A stretch of 50,914 nt of DNA from Paraburkholderia translucens (lineage in GTDB: Bacteria; Pseudomonadota; Gammaproteobacteria; Burkholderiales; Burkholderiaceae). The stretch spans positions 1 to 50,914 of the forward strand of contig NZ_JAJITC010000024.1 in the NCBI RefSeq assembly GCF_020881035.1. Direction: 5' to 3'. The first letter of the stretch is position 1; each line of letters starts with the position of its first letter. This document shows positions 12,103-21,578 of this stretch, in pieces. The notes beneath the pieces are model-generated. The model saw only the letters and a list, made by a program, of their open reading frames with translations. It searched no databases and was not told where the DNA came from. A program made the translations under genes and the position numbers.

Positions 12103-14007
12103 ATGTCTGAACGCCCGATTGATCCACACGCGCATCATCATGCGCATTGCCTGCCGTTCAGCGCGCAGTTGATCGGCGCGAGCGGCACGCGAGCGCAAAC
12201 GCGGTTCCGTTTTTGGGCACCGTCGTGCAAAAGCGTGCAGGTGGTTATCGAAAATGGACCCTCGCAAGGCGCGCACGTCATGGAGCCGACCAGCAACGGC
12301 TGGTTCGAGACCACCGTGGAGAGTGGCGCGGGCACGCTGTATCGGTTCCAGCTCGACAACGGACTGTTGGTGCCCGATCCGGCCTCGCGTTTCCAGCCGC
12401 AGGATGTGCACGGTCCGAGCGAGGTCATCGATCCGCGCGCTTACCGCTGGGAAAGAACCGACTGGCACGGCCGGCCCTGGGAAGAAACGGTGCTGTACGA
12501 ATTGCACGTTGGCGCAATGGGCGGCTATGCGGGCGTGCGCAAGCGCTTGCCCGAACTCGCCGCGCTCGGCGTCACCGCGATCGAGCTGATGCCGTTGAAC
12601 GACTTTCCCGGTCGTCACAACTGGGGTTACGACGGCGTGCTGCCGTATGCGCCCGACTCCGCATACGGCCGCCCCGAAGAACTGAAAGCGCTGATCGACA
12701 CTGCGCACGGTCTCGGCCTGATGGTGTTTCTCGACGTCGTCTACAACCACTTCGGTCCGGACGGCAACTATCTGCACGCTTACGCGGAGCCGTTTTTCCG
12801 CGCAGAGGTGAACACGCCGTGGGGCCCCGCGATCGACTTCGAGCGCAGCGAAGTCAGCGACTTCTTCACCGACAATGCGGTCTACTGGATCAACGAATAT
12901 CGTTTCGACGGTCTGCGTTTCGATGCGGTGCACGCGATCGACAATCCAGAGTGGCTGCGCGAGCTGTCGGACCATATCCGCGCGCGCGTGCAGCAAGGCC
13001 GCCATGTGCATCTGGTGCTGGAAAACGAGCACAACAGTGCGAGCCTGCTAGAGGCGCATTTCGACGCGCAATGGAACGACGACGCGCACAACACGCTGCA
13101 CGTGCTGCTGACCGGCGAGACCGAAGGCTATTACCACGCGTATGCAAACGAACCGATTCGCCGGCTCGCGCGCGTGCTGTCCGAAGGCTTCGCATATCAG
13201 GGCGAGCCATCACCGCTGCACGATGGCGCACCGCGTGGCGAAGCGAGCGCGCATCGGCCGCCCACGTCGTTCGTGATGTTCTTGCAGAACCACGATCAGA
13301 TCGGCAACCGCGCTTTCGGCGAGCGTCTGCGCACGCTGACGACGGACGACGCGCTACGCGCCGCGACCGCGTTGCTGTTGCTGTCGCCGCAAATTCCGCT
13401 GCTGTTCATGGACGAGGAACACGGCTCGACGCAGCCGTTCCTGTTTTTCACCGATTACACCGGCGACCTCGCCGACGCCGTGCGCGAAGGTCGGCGCCGG
13501 GAATTCGCACGCTTCGCCGCGTTCAGCGACGAACAGCGTCGCGCGCAGATTCCCGATCCCAACGACGAAAAGACCTTCGCCGCTTCGTCGCCACCCGGGC
13601 CCGACGCCACGCCGACGCCTGATCGGCTCGACTGGTTGCATTTCTACAAGTCTGCGCTCGCGGTGCGCGCGAAGCTGATCACGCCGCGCCTGCAACATAC
13701 GAAGGCGCGCGGCGCGGCCGTGCTGCGCGATACCGGCGGCGGCGACGCAAATGCGCTCATTGCGCGCTGGAAACTCGGCGATGGCGAGACGCTGTCGATC
13801 GCGCTGAATCTGTCGCAGCAGCACGTCGCGTTCGACGACATCCCCGACGGCAAGGTCATTTTCGAAACACCGCCGCGCGCGCGCGAGCAGGCCGACGCGC
13901 GGGTGCTGCCGGCGCATGCGTGCATTGTGTGGGTGAGCGGCGATGTCAACGAATTCGCGAGCCGCCACGATGCGCGCGTCGCATCCCAAGAGGAGCAGCG
14001 CGCGTGA
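12103..14007 (+). CDS. treZ: Malto-oligosyltrehalose trehalohydrolase TreZ
   Basis: TreZ releases free trehalose from the malto-oligosyltrehalose produced by TreY. I chose the ATG at 12103 (634 residues): it follows a GGTGA, matches the family length, and removes 28 implausible N-terminal residues of the longer frame starting at 12019. An N-terminal beta-sandwich (FRFWAPSCKSVQVVI) is followed by the GH13 barrel: NWGYDGVLPYAPDSAYG, VVYNHFGPDGNY, nucleophile D274 (GLRFDAVHAID), acid/base E307 (LVLENEHN) and D398 (QNHDQIGNRAFGERL). The GTGA overlap at 14004 couples it to malQ. Its partner treY lies two genes downstream. Confidence 0.93.
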   Translation: MSERPIDPHAHHHAHCLPFSAQLIGASGTRAQTRFRFWAPSCKSVQVVIENGPSQGAHVMEPTSNGWFETTVESGAGTLYRFQLDNGLLVPDPASRFQPQDVHGPSEVIDPRAYRWERTDWHGRPWEETVLYELHVGAMGGYAGVRKRLPELAALGVTAIELMPLNDFPGRHNWGYDGVLPYAPDSAYGRPEELKALIDTAHGLGLMVFLDVVYNHFGPDGNYLHAYAEPFFRAEVNTPWGPAIDFERSEVSDFFTDNAVYWINEYRFDGLRFDAVHAIDNPEWLRELSDHIRARVQQGRHVHLVLENEHNSASLLEAHFDAQWNDDAHNTLHVLLTGETEGYYHAYANEPIRRLARVLSEGFAYQGEPSPLHDGAPRGEASAHRPPTSFVMFLQNHDQIGNRAFGERLRTLTTDDALRAATALLLLSPQIPLLFMDEEHGSTQPFLFFTDYTGDLADAVREGRRREFARFAAFSDEQRRAQIPDPNDEKTFAASSPPGPDATPTPDRLDWLHFYKSALAVRAKLITPRLQHTKARGAAVLRDTGGGDANALIARWKLGDGETLSIALNLSQQHVAFDDIPDGKVIFETPPRAREQADARVLPAHACIVWVSGDVNEFASRHDARVASQEEQRA

Positions 14008-16217
14008 CGACCCGACGCCCCAACGACAGGCTCGCCGCCCTCGCCAGCCGCGCAGGCTTCGAGGTGGAATGGCGGGACGCGCACCACAACACGCAGCACG
14101 TGCCCGAGAGCACGCTCGCGACGCTGCTCGAACGCATGGGTCTGCCGTGCGGCAACGCCACGCAGATCCGCCACAGCGCGACTGATCTGGAGGCCGAACT
14201 ATCGGGCCGCAAGCTGCCGCCGCTCATGACCGCGGTGATTGGGCGCGGCATCGCGCTGCCTGCTGCCGCGGTCAAGTCGGGCAGCCATTACCGGATCGAG
14301 CTGGAGAGCGGCGCGATCATCGACGGCCGCTTCACCGCGCCCAAGGGCGAGCAAGCGTTGCTCGCGCCGATCGACGAGGCGGGCTATCACTCACTCGTGA
14401 TCAACGACCACCGCATGACGCTCGCGGTCGCCCCGCCGCGCTGCTACACCGTCGCCGACGCGTGGCGCACGCTGCACGACGGCGAAGGCGATCGAGAAGC
14501 CGCGCCGCCCGTGCCGCCGCTGTGGGGCATCGCCGCGCAGCTTTACGGCTTGCGCCGCACCGGCGACGGCGGGATCGGCGATTACACGGCGCTCGCGCAG
14601 CTTGCCCGACACAGCGCGCAGCGTGGCGCGCACGCGCTCGCCGTCAGTCCCACGCACGCGATGTTCAGCGCGCAGCCGGAGCGCTTTAGCCCCTACGCGC
14701 CGTCGTCGCGCTTGTGGCTCAACGTCACGCATATCGATCCGGCGGCGGTGTTCGGCGCGGACGCGTCTGCTTGCGCATCGGCGCTAGCCGGTAACGCACG
14801 GTCTCAATACGAGGACCTGGCGCTGATCGATTGGCCCAACGCGACGCGGCTGAAGCTCGCGGTGTTGCGCAAGTTGTACGAGCAGTTCAACGCGAACGAG
14901 CGCCCGCAACACTCGCCGCGCGCGCTCGAATTTCATGGCTTCTGTGAACGGGCCGGGCGCGCGCTCGAAGATCACGCGCGCTTCGAGTCACTACAGGCCG
15001 CTCAACTCGCGCAAGGCGGCGACGGTCATTGGCGCAACTGGCCCGACGCGTTGCGCGACCCTCGCAGCCCCGAAGTCGAGGCGTTCGCGGCCGCGCATCG
15101 CAATGAAGTGGACTTTCATCTGTTTCTGCAATGGCTGGCCTCGCGCGGCTTGTTGCACGCGCAGCACACCGCGCGCGAAGCCGGCATGGCAATCGGCCTG
15201 ATCGCCGATCTCGCGGTCGGTTGCGACAGCGCCGGCAGTCACGCCTGGTCCTACCCCGACGACATGCTGCAGGGCGTGTCGGTCGGCGCGCCGCCCGACC
15301 TGTTCAACCAGGCCGGCCAATCGTGGGGACTCACCACGTTCTCGCCGCGCGCAATGCGCACGCAAGGATTCGTCGCGTTCATCGACATGCTGCGCGCGGC
15401 GTTCGCGCATGCCGGCGGCATCCGCATCGATCACGTGCTCGGCTTGCGGCGTCTGTGGCTCGTGCCCGAGGGTGAAAGCGCGCGCAACGGCGCGTATCTG
15501 CGCTATCCACTCGAAGATCTGCTGCGGCTGATCGCGCTCGAATCGTGGCGGCATCGCGCGATCGTGATCGGCGAGGATCTCGGCACCGTGCCGGCCGGTT
15601 TTCGCGAGCGGCTCGACGAGCACGGCATCGAAGGGATTCGCGTGCTGTGGTTCGAAGGCTCGCCCGACGGCCACGGCTTCAAGGCGCCAGCCGATTGGGA
15701 CCGCTACGCGGTCGGCACGACGACCACGCATGATCTGCCGACCGTCGCGGGCTGGTGGCTTGGCAGCGACATCAGATGGCGCAACCGTATCGGCCAGACG
15801 ATGGCGCGCGCCGACGGCCGCGATCCCGAGCAAGCGGCGCTCGAAGAGCGCGCGCGGGAGCGCGCTGACTTGTGGCGCGCATTCCAGCAAGCGGGCGTGG
15901 CCGCGGCCGGCGTCGCGGCGCCGGCCGACGACGACGCGCCTGTCGACGAAGCGCTCGCGTTCGTCGCCGCGACGCCTGGCTCGCTCGTCATGTTCCCGCT
16001 CGAAGATCTGCTTGCGCTCGCCGAGCAGCCGAACCTGCCGGGCTCGATCGACGAACATCCGAACTGGCGCCGCCGCATGACGCTGCCCGTCGACGCGATG
16101 TTCGACGACCCCACGTTCACCGACCGCCTGCTGGCCGTCGACCGCGCGCGCCGCGCTGCCGCGAATGTCGCGGCAGCGCCTCCATCCAACGCTTCTTCGG
16201 AGCCTGACACGCCATGA
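14004..16217 (+). CDS. malQ: 4-alpha-glucanotransferase MalQ (amylomaltase, GH77)
   Basis: MalQ disproportionates short malto-oligosaccharides, so it can rebuild chains long enough for TreY from GlgX and GlgE products. The chosen GTG start at 14004 overlaps the treZ stop and has a clean AGGAG eight bases upstream. A longer open frame exists but lies inside treZ. The protein has 737 residues with an N-terminal MalQ extension, then the GH77 barrel. Catalytic residues are D476 (RIDHVLGL), E524 (GEDLGTVP) and D577 (TTHDLPTVAGWW), spaced as in E. coli MalQ. Further family motifs are LYGLRRTGDGGIGDY and RFSPYAPSSRLWLN. The ATGA overlap at 16214 leads into treY. Confidence 0.93.
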   Translation: MTTRRPNDRLAALASRAGFEVEWRDAHHNTQHVPESTLATLLERMGLPCGNATQIRHSATDLEAELSGRKLPPLMTAVIGRGIALPAAAVKSGSHYRIELESGAIIDGRFTAPKGEQALLAPIDEAGYHSLVINDHRMTLAVAPPRCYTVADAWRTLHDGEGDREAAPPVPPLWGIAAQLYGLRRTGDGGIGDYTALAQLARHSAQRGAHALAVSPTHAMFSAQPERFSPYAPSSRLWLNVTHIDPAAVFGADASACASALAGNARSQYEDLALIDWPNATRLKLAVLRKLYEQFNANERPQHSPRALEFHGFCERAGRALEDHARFESLQAAQLAQGGDGHWRNWPDALRDPRSPEVEAFAAAHRNEVDFHLFLQWLASRGLLHAQHTAREAGMAIGLIADLAVGCDSAGSHAWSYPDDMLQGVSVGAPPDLFNQAGQSWGLTTFSPRAMRTQGFVAFIDMLRAAFAHAGGIRIDHVLGLRRLWLVPEGESARNGAYLRYPLEDLLRLIALESWRHRAIVIGEDLGTVPAGFRERLDEHGIEGIRVLWFEGSPDGHGFKAPADWDRYAVGTTTTHDLPTVAGWWLGSDIRWRNRIGQTMARADGRDPEQAALEERARERADLWRAFQQAGVAAAGVAAPADDDAPVDEALAFVAATPGSLVMFPLEDLLALAEQPNLPGSIDEHPNWRRRMTLPVDAMFDDPTFTDRLLAVDRARRAAANVAAAPPSNASSEPDTP

Positions 16218-19081
16218 CCGTCCCACGCTCCACGCTGCGCCTCCAGTTCCATCGCGGCTTCACGTTCGACGACGCCGCGCGCTACGTCGAATACTTCGCC
16301 GCGATCGGCATCAGCCATGTGTACGCGTCGCCGATCACGACTGCCGCGCCCGGTTCGATGCACGGCTACGACACCGTCGACTACACCCAGGTCAGCGCGG
16401 AATACGGCGGCGAGGAGGGTTTGAAGCGCCTCGTCGAGAAGCTGCGCGCGCACGACATGGGTCTCATCGTCGACGTGGTGGCGAATCACATGGGTGTCGG
16501 CAGTTCGAACAACGCGTGGTGGCTCGACATTCTCGAATGGGGCCGCCACAGCGCGTATGCGCGTCACTTCGACGTCGACTGGCATTCGCCCGATCCCGCG
16601 CTGCGCGGCAAGGTGCTGCTGCCGGCGCTCGGCGCGCCGTACGGCGACGAACTGGCGGCAGGCCGCATCGGGCTGCATTTCGCGGCCGACAGCGGGCGCT
16701 TTTATGTCGGCTACGGTCCGCACGTATTTCCGGTCTGCCCGGTCGATTACGCGGCGATCCTGCAAAGCGCCGACCGCGCCGATCTGAGCACGCTCGCCAA
16801 TCGCTTTCAGGGACTCACCACGCAGCCCGCCGATCAGCCGCGCGCCGCCGAGGCGCGCGACGCGCTGCGCGAGTTCGTCGCGCGTGAAGGCAATGCGGCG
16901 ATCGAGTTCGTGCTGGAGACTTACGCGCCCGAAGATCCGGTCACACGCGACCGGCTGCATCGGCTGATCGAGCGGCAGCATTTCCGGCTCGCGTGGTGGC
17001 GCACTGCCTCCGACGAAGTGAACTGGCGACGCTTCTTCGACATCTCGGCGCTCGCCGGCGTGCGCGTCGAGCGGCCCGAGGTGTTCGAAGCGGTGCATGC
17101 GCTGATCTTTCGCCTCTATCGCGAAGGGCTCGTCGACGGCTTGCGGATCGATCACGTCGACGGGCTCGCCGAACCGCGCGAGTACTGCCAGCGCGTGCGT
17201 CAACGGCTCAGCGAGTTGCGCGACACCGCGCCGTACCTGGTGGTCGAAAAGATTCTCGGCCGCGGCGAGCCGTTGCGCGACGACTGGCCCGTCGACGGCA
17301 CGACCGGCTACGACTTCATGAACGACGTCGGCGCGCTGCTGCACGATCCGGCCGGGGCCGAACCGCTCGCCCGCACGTGGGCCGAACTCACGGGCCGCAG
17401 CGAACGTTTCGCCGACGAAGCGCTCGCTGCGCGTCGCAAGATTCTCGCGGAAAACCTCTCCGCGGAACTCGATCGCGCGGCGCGCGCGCTGCATCGGATC
17501 GCACGCGATTCGCTGAACACGCGCGACTTCACGTACACGACACTGCGCCGCGTGCTGGTCGAACTGGCCGTGCATTTCCCCGTGTACCGCATGTATCCGC
17601 AGAACGGTCTGTGCTGCGCGACCGACAACGTCTATTTCGAGCAGTCGCTCGCCGCCGCGTACGCTTCGTTGCCGCGCTCAGACCATGTGGCGCTCGAGCG
17701 CGTGAACGCGTGGCTTGGCGGCAGCGCCGAAGAGACGCCGCCCGGACGTGGCGGCCCGCAATCGCAGCAGCAGGGGCAAAGCGGCGGCCCGCCGCCGCAT
17801 ACGGGTTCCTCGCGGCGCAGCGCGCAAACGCTGTTTTCGCAATTGACCGCGCCGCTCGCCGCAAAGGCGATCGAAGACACCGCGTGCTATCGCTACGGAC
17901 GTCTGCTGTCGCGCAACGAAGTCGGCTCAGACCCCGGCGAGTTTGCGCTGTCGGTCGAGCAGTTTCACGCGGGGAACTTAGAGCGCGCACAACGTTTTCC
18001 GCATGCCATGCTCACCACCGCCACGCACGATCACAAGCGCGGTGAAGACGTGCGCGCGCGGCTCGCGGTGCTCAGCGAGATCGCCGACGAGTGGGCCGCG
18101 ACGTTGCGTGCATGGTCGACGTTGAATGCGCCGCAGCGCCGCGCGCTCGACGGCACGCCGATCAGCGTCGTGAGCCGGGACAGAAGCGACGCGTGGGCGC
18201 CCGGCCCCGCCGCCGAGGCGATGCTGTATCAAACGCTGGTGGGTTGCTGGCCGCCGGAGCTGCGCGCCGACGACGAAGCCGGCGTCAAGGAATTGGCCAA
18301 GCGCGTCGCGCAATGGCAGTTGAAGGCGCTGCGCGAAGCCAAGCTGCAAACCAGTTGGCTTGCGCCCGACGAAGCCTATGAAAGCGGCTGCCGCGAGTTC
18401 CTGTTCGACATCCTCGCGCCGCAGCGGCGCGACGGCTTCCTGAAGGAGTTATCGGCGTTCGTCGCGCGCATTGGCCGCGCGGGCGCGCTCAACAGTCTGC
18501 AGCAGACGGTGCTGCGGCTCGCCTCGCCGGGGATTCCTGATCTTTATCAGGGCACCGAGCTATGGGACTTCAGCCTCGTCGATCCGGACAATCGACGGCC
18601 CGTCGATTTCGCCAAACGCGAGGCGTGGCTGACGCAAGCGCAAACGCCGCCGTCGGAATTTCTCGCGGACTGGCGCGACGGACGCGTGAAGCTCGCGGTG
18701 ATCCAGCGTGTGCTGGCCTTGCGCGCTCATCTGCCTGAGCTGCTGAGTCAGGGTACCTATCTGCCGCTCACGGTGCGCGGCGCGCAGGCGTCGAGTGTGA
18801 TCGCGTTTGCGCGGCGGCATGGCAATGCGTGGGCGGTGGTGATTGCCAGCCGGCTGGCGGCAGGGCTGCTTCGCGAGCACGCCGATCTGCCCTTCGTCGA
18901 GCCGCAGCAATGGGCGGATACTGCCGTGGAGATGCCGTCCGATCTGTCGGCGCGCGCGCTGTTCGACTGGCTGAGCCCCGCTGCGCCGAAAGTCGACCAG
19001 CACGGGGTGCTGTTGCTGCGCGACGCGCTCGCCGCGATGCCGGTCGCAGTGCTGGTGGAGGATGGGGTGCCTCGAAGCTGA
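16214..19081 (+). CDS. treY: Malto-oligosyltrehalose synthase TreY
   Basis: TreY rearranges the reducing-end alpha-1,4 linkage of malto-oligosaccharides to the alpha,alpha-1,1 linkage of trehalose; TreZ then cuts trehalose off. The 955-residue protein opens with TLRLQFHRGFTFDDAARYV and GYDTVDYTQVSAEYGG, both diagnostic of the family. Catalytic residues are D313 (GLRIDHVDGL), E345 (LVVEKIL) and D606 (TATHDHKRGEDVRAR). The C-terminal PGIPDLYQGTELWDFSLVDP is also typical. Residues about 501-537 form a Gly/Gln/Pro-rich low-complexity insert inside the barrel region. GGAG lies 11 bases before the ATG, which overlaps malQ. It is the last gene of the operon and converges on the CorC-family gene. Confidence 0.94.
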   Translation: MTVPRSTLRLQFHRGFTFDDAARYVEYFAAIGISHVYASPITTAAPGSMHGYDTVDYTQVSAEYGGEEGLKRLVEKLRAHDMGLIVDVVANHMGVGSSNNAWWLDILEWGRHSAYARHFDVDWHSPDPALRGKVLLPALGAPYGDELAAGRIGLHFAADSGRFYVGYGPHVFPVCPVDYAAILQSADRADLSTLANRFQGLTTQPADQPRAAEARDALREFVAREGNAAIEFVLETYAPEDPVTRDRLHRLIERQHFRLAWWRTASDEVNWRRFFDISALAGVRVERPEVFEAVHALIFRLYREGLVDGLRIDHVDGLAEPREYCQRVRQRLSELRDTAPYLVVEKILGRGEPLRDDWPVDGTTGYDFMNDVGALLHDPAGAEPLARTWAELTGRSERFADEALAARRKILAENLSAELDRAARALHRIARDSLNTRDFTYTTLRRVLVELAVHFPVYRMYPQNGLCCATDNVYFEQSLAAAYASLPRSDHVALERVNAWLGGSAEETPPGRGGPQSQQQGQSGGPPPHTGSSRRSAQTLFSQLTAPLAAKAIEDTACYRYGRLLSRNEVGSDPGEFALSVEQFHAGNLERAQRFPHAMLTTATHDHKRGEDVRARLAVLSEIADEWAATLRAWSTLNAPQRRALDGTPISVVSRDRSDAWAPGPAAEAMLYQTLVGCWPPELRADDEAGVKELAKRVAQWQLKALREAKLQTSWLAPDEAYESGCREFLFDILAPQRRDGFLKELSAFVARIGRAGALNSLQQTVLRLASPGIPDLYQGTELWDFSLVDPDNRRPVDFAKREAWLTQAQTPPSEFLADWRDGRVKLAVIQRVLALRAHLPELLSQGTYLPLTVRGAQASSVIAFARRHGNAWAVVIASRLAAGLLREHADLPFVEPQQWADTAVEMPSDLSARALFDWLSPAAPKVDQHGVLLLRDALAAMPVAVLVEDGVPRS

Positions 19082-19120
19082 GGTAGCCAGGAATGCTTGA
19101 GGCGCGGGTTGACTCGCGTC

Positions 19121-20485
19121 TCAGCCGCCCTCGTCGTCGAACACCTTCGGGTACACGCGCACGAGGACGATGCGCGGCCCTTTCATCTTCTTGACCACGA
19201 CGTCGAAGTCTTCGAACTCGATGCGCTGCCCTTCGCCCGGCAGATCGTTGAGCGCCTGGATCACGAGGCCGCCGACCGATTCGGCTTTGCCCTCGTCGAT
19301 GTCGATGCCCAGCGCACGTTCGAGCGATACCACCGGCAAGCTGCCCTTGCCCATCAGCGTGCCGTCGTCCATGCGCGTCCAGTCGGCGTCGCCCTGACGG
19401 AACTCGTCGTGGATCTGCCCCACCAGCGCGCCGAGCAGATTGTCGAGCGTCAGGAAGCCGATCGGCTTCGCGTTCTTGTGGCCGACCAGCGCGAAATGCG
19501 GAGCGCCCTTGCGAAAGCGCCGGAATAGCTCCAGCGCCGGCATGTCGGGCTTCACGTACTGGACGGGCCGCACGTAGCGCGACAGGTCATCGAGCGTGCT
19601 GCCCGCCTGGCGCGCGAGCAGCAGGTCCTTCAGATGGATCATGCCGGCCACGCGCTCGCCCGATGCATCCTCGAACAGCGGATAGCGGCTGAAGCGATGC
19701 CGCGCGACCACCTGCATGTTGTCGCGCAACGGCAGGTCGCGCCGCAGGCCGACCATTTCATGCGACGGCCGCATCAGGTCCGATACGGTCATGCGCGAGA
19801 AATCGAGCGAATGCGCGATCGTGTTCCATTCGTCCTGGCTGTACGCACCGGCCGGCGCGCTCAGTTCGCTTGCGACGTTCGCGCGGCGCCCGCGCAGGAT
19901 CAGCTTCAGTTCGTCAGTGGAGTAATGCGAGTCGTGGCCGTGCTCGCTATCGAGCCCCGCGGCCTTCAGCACCGTGTTCGCGCTGGTATTGAGCACCCAG
20001 ATGGCCGGGTACATTACCCAGTAGAAACCGTACAGCGGCATTGCCGCCCACAGCGAAATCTTCTCCGCCTCGCGGATGGCGAGCGACTTCGGCGCGAGTT
20101 CGCCGACCACGATATGCAGGAACGAAATGCACGAGAACGCGAAGAACAGCGAAATGCCGTGGATCAGCCGCTCGGACTCGACGCCAATCACGGCGAAAAG
20201 CGGCATCAGCAGCTGCGCGAACGCCGGTTCGCCGATCCAGCCGAGCCCGAGCGACGCGAGCGTGATGCCAAGCTGACAGGCCGACAGATAGGCGTCGAGC
20301 TGTCCGTGCACCTTCGCGAGCAGACGCCCGCGCATGCCATGCCGGTCGGCGAGACTTTGCACGCGGGTCTGCCGCAGTTTGACCAGACCGAATTCGGCGG
20401 CAACGAAAAAGCCGTTGAGGGCAACCAGAAACAATGCACCGATAAGGGCGACAACCTGGATCAAAGCGACGGGCTCCGGCAACAA
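19121..20485 (-). CDS. CNNM/DUF21-CBS-CorC family membrane protein (hemolysin-like)
   Basis: The 454-residue protein has the order DUF21/CNNM transmembrane domain (about 5-200, with FFVAAEFGLVKLRQTRV and GELAPKSLAIREAEK), a CBS-domain pair (about 225-345) and a CorC/HlyC C-terminal domain (about 360-450). Family members are inner-membrane proteins linked to magnesium or cobalt efflux; old annotations call them hemolysins without direct evidence. No ATG fits upstream of the first membrane helix, so the start is probably TTG at 20485 (a second TTG follows immediately). There is no clear ribosome site. It lies 70 bases downstream of the histidine-kinase-like gene and converges on treY. Confidence 0.85.
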   Translation of the reverse strand: MLPEPVALIQVVALIGALFLVALNGFFVAAEFGLVKLRQTRVQSLADRHGMRGRLLAKVHGQLDAYLSACQLGITLASLGLGWIGEPAFAQLLMPLFAVIGVESERLIHGISLFFAFSCISFLHIVVGELAPKSLAIREAEKISLWAAMPLYGFYWVMYPAIWVLNTSANTVLKAAGLDSEHGHDSHYSTDELKLILRGRRANVASELSAPAGAYSQDEWNTIAHSLDFSRMTVSDLMRPSHEMVGLRRDLPLRDNMQVVARHRFSRYPLFEDASGERVAGMIHLKDLLLARQAGSTLDDLSRYVRPVQYVKPDMPALELFRRFRKGAPHFALVGHKNAKPIGFLTLDNLLGALVGQIHDEFRQGDADWTRMDDGTLMGKGSLPVVSLERALGIDIDEGKAESVGGLVIQALNDLPGEGQRIEFEDFDVVVKKMKGPRIVLVRVYPKVFDDEGG

Positions 20486-20555
20486 AAGTTGTCAGTATAG
20501 AGGCTGAAAGCTCACTGAAATGTTAATCGTGCGCTGACGCATCTGCTCACAGCAC

Positions 20556-21377
20556 TCATTTCAGCGCCGCCGCGCTAAACGGCACGCGCAGCACGAGCGT
20601 GGCCGGGGTTGCCGTGACGTTGTCCGCCTGCGTCGCATCGCTTTGCTCGAAGCTGCCGCCGTGCGCCTCCGCGACGCGCTTGCACAGCGCGAACACCCAC
20701 GCGATGCGCTTCGCCTCACGCGGCTCGCCGGCCTGCTTGCGCGCGAACGCTTCGAGCACGTGCGGCAGCGCGGGGTCGTTCAACGCCGCGTCGTTCGGCT
20801 CGTACGTGACGCTCGCGTGCCATGTGCCATTGTCCGGGCGCGCGGACAATACGACCTCGGTGCCCCGCGCGCTCGCTTCGGTGGCGAACGTCAGCATCAG
20901 CCATAGAGCGGCGGCAAGGCGCTCGCGATCACCGTTCAGTTGCTCGGTGGCGATCTGCGAGTCGAGCCGCACTTCGACTCCGCGTGCGCGGGCGAGGCCG
21001 GAGCGGACTTCCTCGACGCTTTCGTCGAGCAGCGGATGCAGCGGAAACGGTTCGTATGTGAGCGCAAACGTCTTGGTTTCGGCACGGGTCGCATCGACGA
21101 TCGTCTCGAGAAGCTTCACCTGCTGATCGACGCCACTGCGAATGCCGGTGATCGCGCGCTGCGAGTTGGGATCGTTCGCGTCGAGCTTGCGCTCGAGCAC
21201 ATATGCCCAGCTGTGAATTGCATTCAACGGACCGCGCAGGTCGTGCGACACCAGCGACAGCACATGATCGCGCATGAACAACGCGGCTTCCGCGCGCAGG
21301 AGCGCGCTGCGTTCGGAGATGGCAAAGTCGGCGGACGCCGGCTGGGTGCCAGCAGTCCCTGTGGGTGACGGTGTCAC
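20556..21377 (-). CDS. Histidine-kinase-like protein with degenerate ATP-binding domain
   Basis: This 273-residue soluble protein has a clear HisKA segment: phospho-acceptor H45 in SLVSHDLRGPLNAIHSW, followed by a helical hairpin to about residue 100. The region after residue 110 follows the HATPase outline (GDRERLAAALW..., LPHVLEAFARKQ, RVAEAHGGSFE). However, the N-box has no asparagine (LMLTFATEAS, 160-169), the G1 position reads TYEPNDAAL, and the G2 loop reads KRIAWVFALCK. ATP binding therefore looks lost. There is no sensor domain, membrane segment or adjacent response regulator. The start is GTG at 21377, with AGAGGA seven bases upstream. It may act as a phosphotransfer or scaffold protein; that is inference. 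Confidence 0.8.
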   Translation of the reverse strand: MTPSPTGTAGTQPASADFAISERSALLRAEAALFMRDHVLSLVSHDLRGPLNAIHSWAYVLERKLDANDPNSQRAITGIRSGVDQQVKLLETIVDATRAETKTFALTYEPFPLHPLLDESVEEVRSGLARARGVEVRLDSQIATEQLNGDRERLAAALWLMLTFATEASARGTEVVLSARPDNGTWHASVTYEPNDAALNDPALPHVLEAFARKQAGEPREAKRIAWVFALCKRVAEAHGGSFEQSDATQADNVTATPATLVLRVPFSAAALK

Positions 21378-21421
21378 GATCGAGTCCTCTCAGGCAATGC
21401 TGGTTGATGGAAGGAAGCCTC

Positions 21422-21427
21422 ATTATA
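21422..21427 (-). promoter_or_regulatory. Consensus -10 box (TATAAT) for the kinase-like gene
   Basis: The minus strand reads CCTATAATGAGG here, a perfect -10 hexamer about 45 bases upstream of the GTG start. No good -35 box lies 16-18 bases further upstream, so the promoter may be activator-dependent. Confidence 0.4.
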
Positions 21428-21539
21428 GGCATCCCGTCCCGGCGGGCCAGTGTGGCCATGGAGCGAGTCCGGACGCAATTCGTATGCCACATGGAACCCG
21501 GCGAGAGCGGCGAGATTCGGCGATCCGCGGCAACGCGCC

Positions 21540-21545
21540 TACAAT
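21540..21545 (+). promoter_or_regulatory. Candidate -10 box (TACAAT) for the FKBP gene
   Basis: TACAAT lies 33 bases upstream of the FKBP ATG; the -35 region (TTCGGC at 18 bases spacing) is weak. A strong GAGGAG ribosome site (near 21567) sits seven bases before the ATG. The divergent kinase-like gene starts about 200 bases away. Confidence 0.35.
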
Positions 21546-21578
21546 GTCGGTTTTCCGTTTTTATTCGAGGAGTAACGC

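Noticed and set aside
19098..19123. Hairpin between the convergent treY and CorC-family genes as a terminator
   Set aside because: The arms TGAGGCGCG and CGCGTCTCA have a mismatch, there is no T-run in either direction, and it overlaps the stop codon of the CorC-family gene.
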